DNA of 64,000 bases. Origin: Komarekiella delphini-convector SJRDD-AB1. Lineage in GTDB: Bacteria > Cyanobacteriota > Cyanobacteriia > Cyanobacteriales > Nostocaceae. Positions 8,689 to 17,745 of the stretch are shown piece after piece (within the stretch, counting starts at the first letter, position 1; each line of letters opens with the position of its first letter). The stretch is from assembly GCF_014831675.1 (NCBI RefSeq), contig NZ_VJXY01000003.1, positions 208,301-272,300 on the forward strand, given 5' to 3'. The position numbers were made by a program, and so were the translations under genes. The notes beneath the pieces are model-generated. The model ran no database searches, had not been told where the DNA came from, and was given only the letters and a program-made list of their open reading frames with translations.

Positions 8689-8995
8689 TTTTAGATTGGG
8701 GAGTGGGGGGCAGAGGGGCAGGGGGGGGCAGAGGGGCAGGGGGAGAGAATAATTAATGACAGACAAATACTTCTCTACGAGAGGCTGCGCCCTAAGCTTA
8801 GCTATGCCGCAGGCTTTACGGCTTCTCTACGAGACGCTACGCGAACGCTCAGTACAAGTGACAAATGACCAATGACAAATGACTCCTGTCTCCTGTCTCC
8901 TGTTAATAGACCAGTGCCATTCTCATAGGTAGTGCTGTACTACAACTTCATAAACCACTAAACTCCAGTTATAACAGTCGCTAAAAAGATAAATC
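8689..8995. other. Repeat-rich gap upstream of mysD
   Basis: The gap holds a purine tract of GGGGCAGAGGGGCAGGGGG type ending GAGAGAATAATTAATGAC. Similar strings occur near 18070-18140 and, inverted, near 59160-59225. A CTCTACGAGACGCTACGCGAACG dispersed repeat lies near 8827-8848. The mysD promoter must lie in the last 100 bp, but I cannot assign boxes. Confidence 0.55.
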
Positions 8996-10042
8996 ATGCC
9001 ACTACTTCATATCCTTCATTTAGTTGGGTCTGCACACAACGAATTTTACTGTGATTTATCACGCCTTTACGCTCAAGACTGTTTAGCAGCAACAGCAGAT
9101 CGATCGCGTTATGACTTTCAGATTGCATACATCACACCTGATCGCCACTGGCGATTTCCTTACTCCCTCAGCCAAGAAGATATTGCTCTGACTAAACCGA
9201 TTCCTTTGTTTGATGCCATACAGTTTCTAACGGCACAAAATATTGACATCGTGTTACCACAGATGTTTTGTATTCCCGGAATGACTCAGTACCGCGCCCT
9301 ATTCGATCTGCTTAAGATCCCTTACATAGGCAATACTCCAGATATCATGGCAGTAACGGCCCACAAAGCCAGAACCAAAGCAATTGTTGAAGCAGTAGGG
9401 GTGAAAGTGCCTCATGGCGAACTGCTCCGCCAAGGAGACATTCCGACAATTACACCTCCAGTTGTCATCAAACCCGTAAGTTCAGATAACTCTTTAGGGG
9501 TGACTTTAGTCAAAGAGGCTGCTGACTATGACGCTGCTTTGAAGAAAGCATTTGAGTATGCAGATGAGATTATCGTAGAAGAATTCATCGAACTCGGTCG
9601 AGAAGTCAGATGCGGCATCATTGTCAAAGACGGGGAATTAATCGGTTTACCCCTTGAAGAATATCTGGTAGATCCCCACGAGAAACCCATCCGCAACTAT
9701 GTTGATAAACTCCAACAAACGGCCGATGGCGACTTGTGTTTTGCCGCTAAAGATAATATTAAGTCTTGGATTGTAGACCCTAACGACCCAATTACCCAAA
9801 AGGTTCAGCAAGTGGCTAAAAAGTGTCATCAGGCTTTAGGTTGTCGCCACTACAGTTTATTTGATTTCCGCATCGACCCAGAGGGACAACCTTGGTTCTT
9901 AGAAGCCGGATTGTATTGTTCTTTTGCCCCCAAAAGCGTGATTTCCTCTATGGCAAAAGCAGCGGGAATCCCTCTAAATGATTTATTAATAACTGCTATC
10001 AATGAAACATTGGGGAGTAATCAAAAAGCATTGCAAAATTGA
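8996..10042 (+). CDS. mysD: MysD, D-Ala-D-Ala ligase-like ATP-grasp enzyme of MAA biosynthesis
   Basis: MysD condenses mycosporine-glycine with a second amino acid (serine, threonine or similar) to form iminomycosporines such as shinorine or porphyra-334. The 348-residue protein has the D-Ala-D-Ala ligase ATP-grasp layout: HKARTKAIVEAVGVKVP, PVVIKPVSSDNSLGV (ATP grasp, about 156-170), EIIVEEFIELGREVRCG and a metal-binding FDFRIDPEGQPWFLEAG near 287-303. It lies convergent to mysC with 152 bp between their stops, as in Nostoc punctiforme, where the D-Ala ligase homologue (NpF5597) is known to make shinorine. The amino acid used cannot be read from sequence alone. Confidence 0.93.
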   Translation: MPLLHILHLVGSAHNEFYCDLSRLYAQDCLAATADRSRYDFQIAYITPDRHWRFPYSLSQEDIALTKPIPLFDAIQFLTAQNIDIVLPQMFCIPGMTQYRALFDLLKIPYIGNTPDIMAVTAHKARTKAIVEAVGVKVPHGELLRQGDIPTITPPVVIKPVSSDNSLGVTLVKEAADYDAALKKAFEYADEIIVEEFIELGREVRCGIIVKDGELIGLPLEEYLVDPHEKPIRNYVDKLQQTADGDLCFAAKDNIKSWIVDPNDPITQKVQQVAKKCHQALGCRHYSLFDFRIDPEGQPWFLEAGLYCSFAPKSVISSMAKAAGIPLNDLLITAINETLGSNQKALQN

Positions 10043-10075
10043 TATTCAAGATAGGGGCTAAAAAACCGATTCTTT

Positions 10076-10104
10076 GTAGAGACGTTGCAATGCAATGTCT
10101 CTAC
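10076..10104. repeat. Dispersed palindrome between convergent mysD and mysC
   Basis: GTAGAGACGTTGCAATGCAA followed by TGTCTCTAC forms a strong 29-bp hairpin in the gap between the two stops. It could help end transcription from both sides, but there is no clear U-run, so it is listed as a repeat. Confidence 0.75.
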
Positions 10105-10194
10105 AGTCAACGAGAATTGGTCTTTTTACCAAAAATAAATCGGGTTTTTGCGATTACTGAATCGATGTTCTAGAAACGAGATATTACGAATTAC

Positions 10195-11592
10195 TCAATC
10201 GCCGCCTAATTCAACTAGTTTGCCAATGTTGAAGTCTATCTTTACCCAGCCTTTGAGTTTTTGCAGATTTTGTAGCAGAAGTAAAGTAATTTGCCAATGG
10301 TGCAAAGTTAAAAATGGTATAGGATCATCCATGCGATAGATGGCATCTGTGCCTCTTACCAAGTTATTTAACCATGTTTGCAATTGCTTCCCAGAGCGAA
10401 TACCAGTTAGTCGCCAGATTTCGTGATATAGCCAGTAAGTAGGCTTGCTATCTGCAAGAGGTTCTAGAGGTGCAGCTAGGGGAGTTTTGCCAAGATAGGC
10501 TTCGGCAACACCAGGGTGATTGTAGAACATTGTGATCGCCGAATGGGTGCGGGGGTTACATTCAATGGCGTAAGCTGTACCGTCTTCAGCTTGGATAAAG
10601 TCAAAAGACACTTGTCCAGTTAGTCTCAAACTTTTGACGAAGTGTTGTACCCATTCACGGATTTGGGGATTTTCGACATTTTCATAATTGATTTGAAATG
10701 CAGAAGAGTTTGAGCAGCAATGTAATCTTAATTCTCCATCCCGCACTGTACTATGGGTGCATAATTCTTTACCAGGAATAAACTCTTGCATAATCCAGGG
10801 TTTTTCTGGGCTGATGGGTAAACTCCTCACAAACGCTGCTGTTTCTTCTGGGGTGTCACAGGGAAGTTTGGTTAAGTTCAAACGGCGAACAGAGTCGTAG
10901 GAAATACTTTTAAGAATATATTTGCGGGTTTCTTGACTAAAATCGAAGTTAATAATTTGTTCTGGATCTGTGATTTTAAAAGATTTAGGGACAGATAAAC
11001 CAAGCGATCGCGCCTGATCGGTAAAGGCAAATTTATCATCCAACATTGCAGTTATATCTGCATCGAAGTGGAAAACTTCACAGTATTCTGATAGTACAGG
11101 CTTTGCCAACGAGTCGTAGTAACTAGCTACAGGGCTGCATACGGGTACATAAACATCAATTTTCTCCTTTTTGACGATTTCCAACAAAGCCTTGGTATAG
11201 CCTTCTGGATCGTCTTGCGGTGCTGGTACTGTATAAAAACGACTCACCGCATTTGAGAATCTATGCCCAGATAACCAGTATTTGTGACCTTCAATTAAAA
11301 TAACTCTGTGTCCTGCTGCGTGAAAGGAGCGAGCAAGTTGCAATGCTTTGGTCATCTTAGCGCCGCTGACTAAGATATTCTGAGGGTGAGCAGCTACGGC
11401 TGCTTGTTTCCTGAACGGGTTACGCACAATTCCCCACAGCAACGATACCAACACTACAACAGCATTGAGCGGCAAAGCAATCAGCAATAGTGTTAAAGTC
11501 CCAAGAGTTTTGAATAAAGCTACTGTCTTTGCTTTCACAACCGTTGATGGCGTTGTGGGTTGAGGCAAAGATAAGGGAATTGATTGTGTCAT
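10195..11592 (-). CDS. mysC: MysC, ATP-grasp ligase joining glycine to 4-deoxygadusol
   Basis: MysC activates 4-deoxygadusol with ATP and adds glycine to give mycosporine-glycine. The 465-residue protein has a hydrophobic segment near the N-terminus (about 27-55, TLTLLLIALPLNAVVVLVSLLW), which suggests membrane association. An ATP-grasp core follows: ILVSGAKMTKALQLARSFHAAGHRVILIE, YILKSISYDS, WIMQEFIPGKELCTHS, VSFDFIQAEDGTAYAIECNPRTHSAI. I chose MTQSIPLS at 11592 because it matches the family start and has AAGGA upstream. A longer frame to 11640 would run into the adjacent MITE. mysC is separated from mysB by 429 bp, unlike the tight mysA-mysB pair, so it probably has its own promoter. Confidence 0.93.
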   Translation of the reverse strand: MTQSIPLSLPQPTTPSTVVKAKTVALFKTLGTLTLLLIALPLNAVVVLVSLLWGIVRNPFRKQAAVAAHPQNILVSGAKMTKALQLARSFHAAGHRVILIEGHKYWLSGHRFSNAVSRFYTVPAPQDDPEGYTKALLEIVKKEKIDVYVPVCSPVASYYDSLAKPVLSEYCEVFHFDADITAMLDDKFAFTDQARSLGLSVPKSFKITDPEQIINFDFSQETRKYILKSISYDSVRRLNLTKLPCDTPEETAAFVRSLPISPEKPWIMQEFIPGKELCTHSTVRDGELRLHCCSNSSAFQINYENVENPQIREWVQHFVKSLRLTGQVSFDFIQAEDGTAYAIECNPRTHSAITMFYNHPGVAEAYLGKTPLAAPLEPLADSKPTYWLYHEIWRLTGIRSGKQLQTWLNNLVRGTDAIYRMDDPIPFLTLHHWQITLLLLQNLQKLKGWVKIDFNIGKLVELGGD

Positions 11593-11628
11593 AAGTTTTT
11601 CCTTCGTGCAAAATACGAATCTTTCGTA

Positions 11629-11866
11629 GGGACACAACATTATCCATTGGTGTCAACTTCAGCTAAAAATAGCTTTACTGTTAGCCTCCTCACCCAAGAG
11701 AGAATGAATTCTCTGGCTAATAGCGAAAGTCTACTAAAGTAGACTCAGGATTTTGGGCAATATTATAGTCATCTTTAGATGACTTTTGCTATGAGCAAGG
11801 AACTTCAGTTCCTTGTGGGATATGGATTTCACGTTAAGTTGACACCAATGAACATTATCGTGTCCC
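11629..11866. mobile_element. MITE with 31-bp terminal inverted repeats upstream of mysC
   Basis: The 238-bp element starts GGGACAC and ends GTGTCCC. Its 31-bp termini match at 26 positions, including a perfect 15-bp core CATTGGTGTCAACTT (11645-11659) and AAGTTGACACCAATG (11836-11850). It is flanked on both sides by TA (11627-11628 and 11867-11868), the signature of IS630/Tc1-mariner-type insertion. It has no ORF. Its inner end lies only 36 bp upstream of the mysC start codon. Confidence 0.85.
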
Positions 11867-11884
11867 TACCGCGTGTTGCCAGAT

Positions 11885-11961
11885 GTAGGTTGGGTTTCGC
11901 GTTGCTCAACCCAACATCGGTAAGGGTGTTGGGTTGACGTAAGGAAACCCAACCTACATTT
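11885..11961. repeat. TGTAGGTTGGGTTTC inverted-repeat element between mysB and mysC
   Basis: TGTAGGTTGGGTTTC on the left and GAAACCCAACCTACA on the right are perfect 15-bp inverted repeats, and the centre contains a second small palindrome (CAACCCAACA / TGTTGGGTTG). The region is bracketed by a direct repeat CTACCGCGTGTTGC (11866-11879 and 11992-12005), which may mark an old insertion. Confidence 0.75.
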
Positions 11962-12021
11962 TTTTTGCAACAATTTAGCCTTGTCACGCCACTACCGCGT
12001 GTTGCTAGTTCTTAGTCACAA

Positions 12022-12855
12022 TTACGCCACGCGTCTAATCAGGGTTATACCATCTCGTACGGGTAAGAGAACTTGCTCTACACGGGTATCTGTAGCGACA
12101 ACGCGGTTAAACTGAGCGATCGCCTCACCATTAACAGTACGTTGTTCAGCTGGTAGGTAAACTTGTCCTTGCAACAAAGTATTATCTACGCAGATTAACC
12201 CATCAGGAGCAAGTAAGTGAGTATCCAAAATGATCTGGAAGTACTCTACATACTCCTTTTTATCGGCATCAATGAAAATCAAATCAAATGATTCTTTTTG
12301 AGTTGCCAGCTTGTGGAGTGTCTGTAAGGCAGGTGCTACCTCTACAATAATCTTTTTACCGTGGGTAGACTCACCAAAGCAAGCTTGAGCAAATTCGGCG
12401 ACATAAGGATCTACTTCGCAAGCAATGAGTTTTCCATCACTTGGTAACGCCTCCGCCATCGCTAAGGCTGAATATCCTGTGAACATTCCCACTTCTAGGA
12501 TGCGCTTAGCCTTGGTCATATGCACAAACATCTTCAGTGTTTGTCCCTCAAGATGTCCTGAGAGCATTTCTTGCTCTAATTGACGCACTGTTTCACCATC
12601 GCTGAAGCGTTTGCTCCAGTCTTCTTTGCTAGTCTTCTGCGCTAGTGCTGTCAATGCAGCCGATTCTGGGGTGGTGCAATCATCTAGGTAGGGGTCTAAA
12701 CCTGCCGCTAATTGCAACCCCTGTCGTAGAGAAGTCAATATCTCTAAGGAAACATTGCTTTTCTCAGCAATTCGCAGGGTATTTTGTAGCTGCGCTACGA
12801 GAATACTATGTGGCGTTATGGGTCTTGCGGTGTCTGGTTTTAAAATGCTAGTCAT
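12022..12855 (-). CDS. mysB: MysB, O-methyltransferase forming 4-deoxygadusol
   Basis: MysB methylates demethyl-4-deoxygadusol, using S-adenosylmethionine, to give 4-deoxygadusol, the MAA core. The 277-residue protein is a class I O-methyltransferase of the caffeoyl-CoA type: motif I ILEVGMFTGYSALAMAEAL, acidic loop IACEVDPYV, FDLIFIDADKKEYVEYF, and APDGLICVDNTLLQGQV. The start at 12855 (MTSILKPD) is preferred to the longer frame from 12939, because the latter would overlap mysA by 80 bp. With this start only 4 bp separate it from the mysA stop, so the two are certainly co-transcribed. The length fits characterised homologues. Confidence 0.93.
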   Translation of the reverse strand: MTSILKPDTARPITPHSILVAQLQNTLRIAEKSNVSLEILTSLRQGLQLAAGLDPYLDDCTTPESAALTALAQKTSKEDWSKRFSDGETVRQLEQEMLSGHLEGQTLKMFVHMTKAKRILEVGMFTGYSALAMAEALPSDGKLIACEVDPYVAEFAQACFGESTHGKKIIVEVAPALQTLHKLATQKESFDLIFIDADKKEYVEYFQIILDTHLLAPDGLICVDNTLLQGQVYLPAEQRTVNGEAIAQFNRVVATDTRVEQVLLPVRDGITLIRRVA

Positions 12856-12859
12856 GTCT

Positions 12860-14092
12860 TCAGACTCCCAAGAGTTTGGATTCTTCTTGGGTTTCAATGT
12901 AAGCATCAATCCCGTCACCACCACGCGGGTATGTAGCACACAGACGTTTGTGTTCAGCTAAGGCTGCATCTAGTTCTTCGCGGGTGAGGTCGTTGACAAA
13001 GAAGCACTCACCAATTGGTCGCGGCATGGCTGCGCGTTGTTTGCCATCTCGTGTCAAGCTGATAGACTGGGTGGCATACCACAGCAAATCGCCATCTAAT
13101 AAAGGATGATCGATTGATAAACCGATACGACTCATCAAGCTGAGGATGCGATCGCGTTCTCCTGTTGTGATATAACCACGTTTAGCGGCAATGGTTGCAG
13201 AGAAAGCCATGTCTATATTGACGGCATGACCATGATATAGAGGAACCATCGGCGCTAATTCTAAAGTAGGACTCCAAGTGTGACCGTAGGCAATGACGCG
13301 ATCGAGGTCTAATTCATGCAAGTTAGGAGTTTCTAACTCCAGCATGGTTTTGATTGCTTCGTAGTTGACTTTATGAGCGATCGCTTTGAGTTCGTTAGTG
13401 CTGTTCACATGTCCAAAGTGAGTGTACAGCAGTTCTTCGCCATATTCATCCAGCAGATCAAAGACTTCAGAATTAGATACTACAGCAATCTTGACTAACT
13501 CCGCCATCCCATTGCGAACTTGAGCCGTTGGTAAGGTTTTCAAAAAGGAGAAATCAAGAATAACTTTCAAAGGAGCATGATACGCTCCCAAGCGATTTTT
13601 CAACTTGCGATGATTAACTGCTACCTTAATCGCCACACCTGCATCAATTAAGCCAATCAGTGTAGTCGGAACGCGAATGTAGTTACTCTTACGACGGTAA
13701 GCCGCGCAAGCAAACCCAGCTACATCAGTGATTAAACCACCACCCACAACTAAAACTGGTTCTTTACGAATTAAGCCAAAATCAGAAAAAGCATCAACAA
13801 TTTTTTCAAAGGTTGCAAGGGTTTTAGCTGGCTCAGTAATGGTGATGGGCAATACAGTGAGATCAATGCCATAGTGTCTAAAATATGACTTGATCTGTGT
13901 TCCATATAGTCTATTTACATTGGCATCAATCACAGTCAAACAGCGTCCGAATTTCTCATAGCTGTCGGCAATTTCCCTGTTATCGATATCGAATGCACCG
14001 TTCACATAAACAAGACTAAACTCAATTTTTTCGTAACCTTCTACATGAAACGAAGATTCTGTTGCTTCAAACGACGCTTGGACATTATTCAT
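12860..14092 (-). CDS. mysA: MysA, demethyl-4-deoxygadusol synthase (sugar phosphate cyclase)
   Basis: MysA cyclises sedoheptulose 7-phosphate to demethyl-4-deoxygadusol, the first committed MAA step. The 410-residue protein belongs to the dehydroquinate-synthase-like superfamily that uses NAD and a divalent metal. It carries [20 protein letters not shown] (about 108-128), [32 protein letters not shown], and the metal-ligand region [13 protein letters not shown], where dehydroquinate synthase has HxxxH-type ligands. It starts 4 bp upstream of mysB in a tight pair. The 668-bp upstream gap should hold the promoter of the pathway. Confidence 0.95.
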   Translation of the reverse strand: MNNVQASFEATESSFHVEGYEKIEFSLVYVNGAFDIDNREIADSYEKFGRCLTVIDANVNRLYGTQIKSYFRHYGIDLTVLPITITEPAKTLATFEKIVDAFSDFGLIRKEPVLVVGGGLITDVAGFACAAYRRKSNYIRVPTTLIGLIDAGVAIKVAVNHRKLKNRLGAYHAPLKVILDFSFLKTLPTAQVRNGMAELVKIAVVSNSEVFDLLDEYGEELLYTHFGHVNSTNELKAIAHKVNYEAIKTMLELETPNLHELDLDRVIAYGHTWSPTLELAPMVPLYHGHAVNIDMAFSATIAAKRGYITTGERDRILSLMSRIGLSIDHPLLDGDLLWYATQSISLTRDGKQRAAMPRPIGECFFVNDLTREELDAALAEHKRLCATYPRGGDGIDAYIETQEESKLLGV

Positions 14093-14760
14093 TGCTGTTG
14101 ACCTTAATACAACTGAAATTATGAGAATTCAAGACAATTCAGATTTACCATAATGCAGCCCAATAACGAAGGATGCTCTTTATTCCTCTAGATTAAAGGC
14201 ATCTTAAAATAAGCTTTTTTTAAAAAAGCTCACTTATATTATTGGCAAGCGATGTTACTAAATAACACCACTTTCTCTAGGTAAATTCTTTGATTTAACC
14301 GCTCATTCGCGATCGCCTGACAACTAGTCAACTAATCCTATTAGCAATATCTTGCCATAGACACTTGCACCCTTCCAGGATTATTGACCTAAGAAATTAA
14401 CCTAAATTTAGATTAATTTCATTATTTCATCTACAATGGCTCCGCCACTGTTCGGCTCTGCAAAACTTGTATCATAAAAAACTGTTCGGATTGTTGATCT
14501 ACACCAGGCTTCCATTTAAGATTACAGCCCTGATTCACCTTCAGTTCGCTGTTTTTTAGCATTAGTCTCGAACCTTATATCGTTAAACTTGCTACAGTCT
14601 GTTTGACTCCGAATAACAGTACAATTTCAGTTTTTTCAGTCAAGTTACTGCTCAGTATTAAAAATACTAACGTCAGGAACTTATGAAAACTCAGAATTTA
14701 GATCTATTCAGAGTTGCTAATGGTAAAACTTGGTACAACTCCATTTTAAGGAGAGATTGC
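14093..14760. other. Long upstream region of mysA and divergent small gene
   Basis: This region of over 650 bp has no convincing ORF. It holds the promoter of mysAB and, on the other side, of the small gene and methyltransferase. A TTTTAAAATAAGC / GCTTTTTTTAAAAAAGC hairpin-like stretch lies near 14200-14230. I could not identify a reliable promoter or UV/light regulatory box. Confidence 0.5.
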
Positions 14761-14880
14761 ATGGAAAAAAGATTTAAAGAACGGTCTTATTGGCTTTATT
14801 GTTCTAAACTAAGGCTATTTCAGCTTGAACCAGCAGATAATGTACTAGTCAGTAAATTAGAACAACAATACAAATCATAA
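14761..14880 (+). CDS. Possible small protein (39 aa)
   Basis: An AAGGAG sequence at 14749-14754 lies 6 bp before the ATG, which is the best ribosome binding site in this neighbourhood. The 39-residue product starts MEKRFKERSYWLYCSKLRLF and has no known domain. A longer frame starts at 14683 but has a weaker start. It precedes a methyltransferase by 108 bp. Coding status is uncertain. Confidence 0.4.
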   Translation: MEKRFKERSYWLYCSKLRLFQLEPADNVLVSKLEQQYKS

Positions 14881-14988
14881 CATAAAGCAATACGAATCAT
14901 AACATTGTGTACTCAGATTTGAGTAAATGAGTACATCAATAATGAGGCATCATTAAGATTGATGATGTGTCTAACGCTGTAAATTCTT

Positions 14989-15705
14989 ATGCAACAGCCA
15001 TTTCCCGGTGAAGTATTTGCCAACACTGCTGATTTTGATATTGGTATTCGGCAACTCTTACCCCGATACGACGAGATGCTGGAGGTAATTACACGGTGTC
15101 TGCATACCACAAATAGCCGCATTTTAGAATTAGGCTGTGGTACAGGCGAACTCAGTCTAAAGATACTCAACCGTTGGCCAGATGCTCAAATAATTGCTTT
15201 AGATTACTCACCCCGAATGCTGGAATTTGCTCAAAACAAAATCACAGCAGCAGGATATCAAAAACAATGGACTGGAATTCAAGCAGACTTTGGCGAGTGG
15301 GCAAACAATCCAGAAGGATTGCAGATTGATCGCAAATTTGATGCCTGTGTATCATCTTTAGCAATTCACCATCTCCAAGACGAGATGAAGTTAAAGTTAT
15401 TTCAACGAATTGCTACCAGCCTAAGTCAAGGTGGTTGTTTTTGGAATGCAGATCCTATCTTGCCTGAATCACCCCTCTTAACAGAAATTTACAAAGCAGC
15501 GCGAGAGGATTGGGCAAAGCAACAGGGCACTAATTTGGCAGAAGTTAACGCTAAACGTAGCACTGTTACTACACAAGGTTATTCGAGTCAAGATCAGCTA
15601 GCTACCTTGGATGCTCATTTGCAAATGTTGAGCACATCTGGGTTTAAGACGATAGCAGTACCTTGGAAGTATTACGGTTTGGCTGTATTTGGGGGCTGGC
15701 TGTAG
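14989..15705 (+). CDS. Class I SAM-dependent methyltransferase
   Basis: The 238-residue protein has the Rossmann methyltransferase motifs: RILELGCGTGELSLKIL (motif I, about 44-60), IIALDYSPRMLEFA (post-I acidic residue), FDACVSSLAIHHL (motif II) and LSQGGCFWNADP (motif III). This is the UbiE/Methyltransf_25 type that acts on small molecules. The substrate is unknown. It points away from the MAA cluster, about 0.9 kb from mysA, and there is no proof that it belongs to the pathway. The C-terminal part ends KYYGLAVFGGWL, frequent in cyanobacterial members. Confidence 0.85.
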   Translation: MQQPFPGEVFANTADFDIGIRQLLPRYDEMLEVITRCLHTTNSRILELGCGTGELSLKILNRWPDAQIIALDYSPRMLEFAQNKITAAGYQKQWTGIQADFGEWANNPEGLQIDRKFDACVSSLAIHHLQDEMKLKLFQRIATSLSQGGCFWNADPILPESPLLTEIYKAAREDWAKQQGTNLAEVNAKRSTVTTQGYSSQDQLATLDAHLQMLSTSGFKTIAVPWKYYGLAVFGGWL

Positions 15706-16198
15706 AAATTAGAGATACCCGTATTTTAAATTTTCCATTCCCCAGCAGCAATAAAATGTAATAATTTACACAATTTTCCTAGACAAGAACTATTATATAA
15801 ACCCATTGGGTCTGTGAAAGAAGTCTTGCTGCCTAACGTAAGGATTTTGATTGAAACTTGCGTTATTTAAGCTTGACTGATGTTTTTATGCAATGTTTCC
15901 AGATTTAAAGTAACCCGTGAGGGTACTGTCCATTCCCTATAACCCTGTCCGAAAATACAAAGTAGAAAAAACTGCAAGAAGACAAAGCAGGGATACGCCA
16001 TTGGTATCCTCATACTTTCCCTGATAAGCGCTCAGACCTCCTTTGTGGTTTGGGAAAAGGGTAAAGGGGAAAGGTGAATTCAAACATTTCCCCTTTTCGC
16101 TTTCCCCTTTAACCAAAAAATATTGGTTTGTATCCATTTTTCAACAATATTGTTGAATTTACTTGCTATCACTTAGTTTTAAAAGGAGAATATCTTGG
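15706..16198. other. Gap with low-complexity repeats upstream of the M4 protease gene
   Basis: The gap of almost 500 bp contains an AAAGGGGAAAGG / CCTTTCCCCTTT-type inverted repeat near 16060-16110, a common strain-specific repeat. A good ribosome binding site, AGGAG at 16184-16188, precedes the protease ATG at 16199. No other signals were recognised. Confidence 0.5.
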
Positions 16199-17275
16199 AT
16201 GACTCGAAAAAAGAAATCAGCTAAGCTTAACTGTGAGCATCCACTCTACTCTAGATGCCCGATTTGTTGTATCGTCCCGCCGCACATGCTGGAGAATGTC
16301 GCTGTAAATGGCACTCCTCAGCAGCGTAGTTGGGCTTTTCAAACATTAAATGTATCGGCACAGGTTCGCGGACGACGAAACATAGTAGGTAATATATCGT
16401 TTGCGCCCTCTACCGGTGAAAAACGCCGCACCATCTACGATGCTAAAAATGGTCAGGAACTCCCTGGTACTCTAGTGCGTGGCGAGGGAGATCCTCCTAG
16501 CACTGATGAAGCTGTAAATGAAGCTTACGATGCTGCTGGTGCTACTTATGACATGTTTTATGAGTTATTTGAGCGTAATTCTATTGATGATAAGGGTCTG
16601 CGTTTAGATTCTACTGTGCATTATGGTGTCAATTATGACAACGCCTTTTGGAATGGCGACCAGATGGTTTATGGTGATGGCGACCAACAAATATTCCAAC
16701 GCTTCACTAAATGCATTGATGTGATTGGGCATGAGTTAGCTCATGGTATAACTCAGCACGAAGCAGGTCTACTGTATTATGGCGAACCGGGGGCATTGAA
16801 TGAGTCATTTTCTGATGTCTTTGGTTCCCTGGTAAAGCAGAAGGCAAAAAATCAGACAGCACAAGAAGCAGACTGGCTTATCGGTGAAAATCTTTTGATG
16901 CCAACTGTCAAAGGTGTTGGCATCCGGTCATTGAAAGCACCTGGAACAGCCTATGATGACGCTGTGCTGGGTAAAGATCCGCAACCCGCGTACATGAAAG
17001 ACAAGTACACTGGTGAGGAAGATAACGCTGGAGTACATATCAACTCAGGTATTCCCAACTATGCCTTTTATTTAGCTGCTGTTGAGATTGGCGGTTACGC
17101 TTGGGAAAAAGCTGGCACAATATGGTACATAAGTTTACGCGATCGCTTGCGTGCCAAAGCAGATTTTAAAAAAGCCGCCAACATAACTATCAAAGTCGCT
17201 GGAGAACTCTACGGTAATGGCTGTATTGAGCAGAAAGCTGTGCAAAATGCTTGGAAACAGGTAGGAGTTTTGTAG
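16199..17275 (+). CDS. Protealysin-like M4 metalloprotease
   Basis: The 358-residue protein is a thermolysin-family (M4) zinc protease: HELAH at 178-182, the third zinc ligand in LNESFSD (Glu202, 24 residues after the first His as in thermolysin) and the transition-state His280 in GVHINSGIPNYAF. It has no signal peptide. Instead of the long thermolysin propeptide it has a short leader with CPICCIVPPHML (about 22-33), which matches the PPYML-type motif of protealysin-like precursors, so it should be made as an inactive cytoplasmic zymogen. The leader has four Cys within about 17 residues, which is unusual. The ATG at 16199 is chosen for its ribosome binding site, over a frame 12 codons longer. 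The inhibitor emfourin is encoded downstream. Confidence 0.92.
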   Translation: MTRKKKSAKLNCEHPLYSRCPICCIVPPHMLENVAVNGTPQQRSWAFQTLNVSAQVRGRRNIVGNISFAPSTGEKRRTIYDAKNGQELPGTLVRGEGDPPSTDEAVNEAYDAAGATYDMFYELFERNSIDDKGLRLDSTVHYGVNYDNAFWNGDQMVYGDGDQQIFQRFTKCIDVIGHELAHGITQHEAGLLYYGEPGALNESFSDVFGSLVKQKAKNQTAQEADWLIGENLLMPTVKGVGIRSLKAPGTAYDDAVLGKDPQPAYMKDKYTGEEDNAGVHINSGIPNYAFYLAAVEIGGYAWEKAGTIWYISLRDRLRAKADFKKAANITIKVAGELYGNGCIEQKAVQNAWKQVGVL

Positions 17276-17364
17276 GGTAGGAGGTAGGAGGTAGGAGACA
17301 GGAGGTGGGAGGTGGGAGACAGGAGGTAGGAGGAACAGGGGAGAGTGTAGATACTCATTCGGCT

Positions 17365-17596
17365 GTCTCAAAAGCCATTTCGGTTGTCTCAAAAGCCATT
17401 TCGGTTGTCTCAAAAGCCATTTCGGTTGTCTCAAAAGCCATTTCGGCTGTCTCAAAAGCCATTTCGGCTGTCTCAAAAGCCATTTCGGCTATCTCAAAAG
17501 CCATTTCGGCTGTCTCAAAAGCCATTTCGGCTGTCTCAAAAGCCATTTCGGCTGTCTCAAAAACCATTTCGGCTGTCTTGAAAACAGATTCATCTA
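17365..17596. repeat. 21-bp minisatellite (ten copies plus a decayed one)
   Basis: GTCTCAAAAGCCATTTCGGNT is repeated ten times head to tail (17365-17574), with an eleventh decayed unit. Because the unit is seven codons long and free of stops, it opens long reading frames on both strands (SKAISAV, LSQKPFR and MAFETAE heptapeptides). I do not regard these as genes. It separates the M4 protease from its inhibitor gene. Confidence 0.92.
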
Positions 17597-17669
17597 TCTC
17601 AGAACCTTAAACTACCTCCTCCACTCATTACTCAGCACTCATTACTCAGCACTCATTACTCATAGGTTA

Positions 17670-17704
17670 AACTGGGAGATGATCAGTATCACCTCCCAGT
17701 TTTT
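17670..17704 (+). terminator. Rho-independent-type terminator between protease and inhibitor genes
   Basis: AACTGGGAG (17670-17678) pairs perfectly with CTCCCAGTT (17693-17701), the stem is extended by TGAT/ATCA, and a short T-run follows. It lies 42 bp upstream of the emfourin start codon, so it could stop protease transcripts or act as an attenuator for the inhibitor gene. Confidence 0.75.
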
Positions 17705-17745
17705 GTATTTCTTCCCATAAAAAGCACAACGGAGAGCAAAAAAAA

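Noticed and set aside
17305-17610. 101-residue plus-strand ORF of SKAISAV heptapeptides, with counterparts in other frames
   Set aside because: The frames exist because a stop-free 21-bp unit repeats; three frames are equally open and there is no ribosome binding site or conserved non-repeat part.
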